Below are positions 7,295-7,459 of a stretch of DNA of 7,459 bases, in pieces; position 1 is the first letter of the stretch; each line of letters opens with the position of its first letter. This DNA is from Solirubrobacterales bacterium. GTDB lineage: Bacteria > Actinomycetota > Thermoleophilia > Solirubrobacterales > Solirubrobacteraceae. The position numbers and the translations under genes were made by a program. The notes below the pieces were generated by a model, which saw nothing but the letters and a program-made list of their open reading frames with translations, ran no database searches and was not told the DNA's origin. Location of the stretch: NCBI GenBank assembly GCA_013813955.1, contig JACCQW010000409.1:1-7459 (forward strand), given 5' to 3'.

Positions 7295-7459
7295 ATGGCC
7301 GATTTCCTGGATGAGAAGCGACGCGAGATCGGCGCGAGGCTCAAAGAGCTCAAGCCGCTCGTCGACGAGTACCACCGCTTGGACGCCGCTGAGCGGGCGC
7401 TCTCCGGGGTCAACGCGACGGCGGCGCCGGCCACTACGCCGCGCACGCGACGAAGCAAG
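7295..7459 (+). CDS. Small coiled-coil protein with basic tail, N-terminal part
   Basis: Partial; 55 codons are present and the gene runs off the right edge. The start is ATG 7295 with a strong AAGGAG 6 nt upstream. Residues 1-38 are charged and helical with hydrophobic spacing of a coiled coil (FLDEKRREIGARLKELKPL, then VDEYHRLDAAERALSGV). It then turns into a flexible Ala/Thr/Pro linker ending in TPRTRRSK, a basic stretch. Such a layout is seen in small actinobacterial proteins whose missing C-terminal half carries a winged-helix or other DNA-binding domain; I recall this only loosely and cannot confirm it from the visible part. No homologue is named. Confidence 0.8.
   Translation, partial: MADFLDEKRREIGARLKELKPLVDEYHRLDAAERALSGVNATAAPATTPRTRRSK

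Overview
This is a very GC-rich window (roughly 70% by eye) with strongly GC-biased third codon positions, frequent GTG starts and many promoters that look leaderless. Gene content and style fit a high-GC actinobacterium. The sequences are most reminiscent of Thermoleophilia/Solirubrobacterales, but that placement is an impression, not a computed result. I see no tRNA, rRNA, CRISPR array, transposase or integrase. This looks like ordinary chromosomal housekeeping and stress territory, with one unusual regulatory region at about 5579-5858.

Layout. All genes left of position 5830 lie on the minus strand, and all genes right of 5859 lie on the plus strand. Reading the minus strand from the divergence point leftwards: a possible 31-residue leader ORF (5830-5735); a leader region with three mutually exclusive helices (5690-5587); a small cysteine-rich protein (5551-5309); an RNase Z-like metallo-beta-lactamase-fold hydrolase (5283-4486); a small heat-shock protein Hsp20 (4452-3958); a LonA protease whose GTG start overlaps the hsp20 stop (3961-1487); a small protein with one membrane segment, starting one base after the lon stop (1485-1045); and an intrinsic terminator (1010-981). 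A second minus-strand unit follows: a TetR-family regulator (950-336) with a palindromic operator candidate in its own promoter spacer, then the N-terminal part of an LmeA-like (DUF2993) secreted or membrane-anchored lipid-binding protein that runs off the left edge (267-1).

The plus strand carries a YbjT-like NAD(P)-binding atypical short-chain dehydrogenase (5859-6770), an SRPBCC-fold protein (6802-7248), and the first 55 codons of a small coiled-coil protein with a basic tail (7295 to the window end).

How the genes may work together. Hsp20 (holdase) and Lon (AAA+ protease) are translationally coupled and form a protein quality-control unit. The membrane-segment protein behind lon is an unstudied candidate partner. 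A recurring feature is a TANNNT hexamer placed 6-8 nt upstream of the start codon without a Shine-Dalgarno sequence. It is seen at six starts (one of them the tentative leader ORF), so several genes are probably transcribed from their own leaderless promoters as well as by read-through. The most unusual spot is the divergent intergenic region: two back-to-back -10 hexamers only 2 bp apart, followed on the minus strand by a short ORF and an attenuator-like set of alternative helices ending against the ribosome binding site of one of the possible cysteine-rich protein starts.
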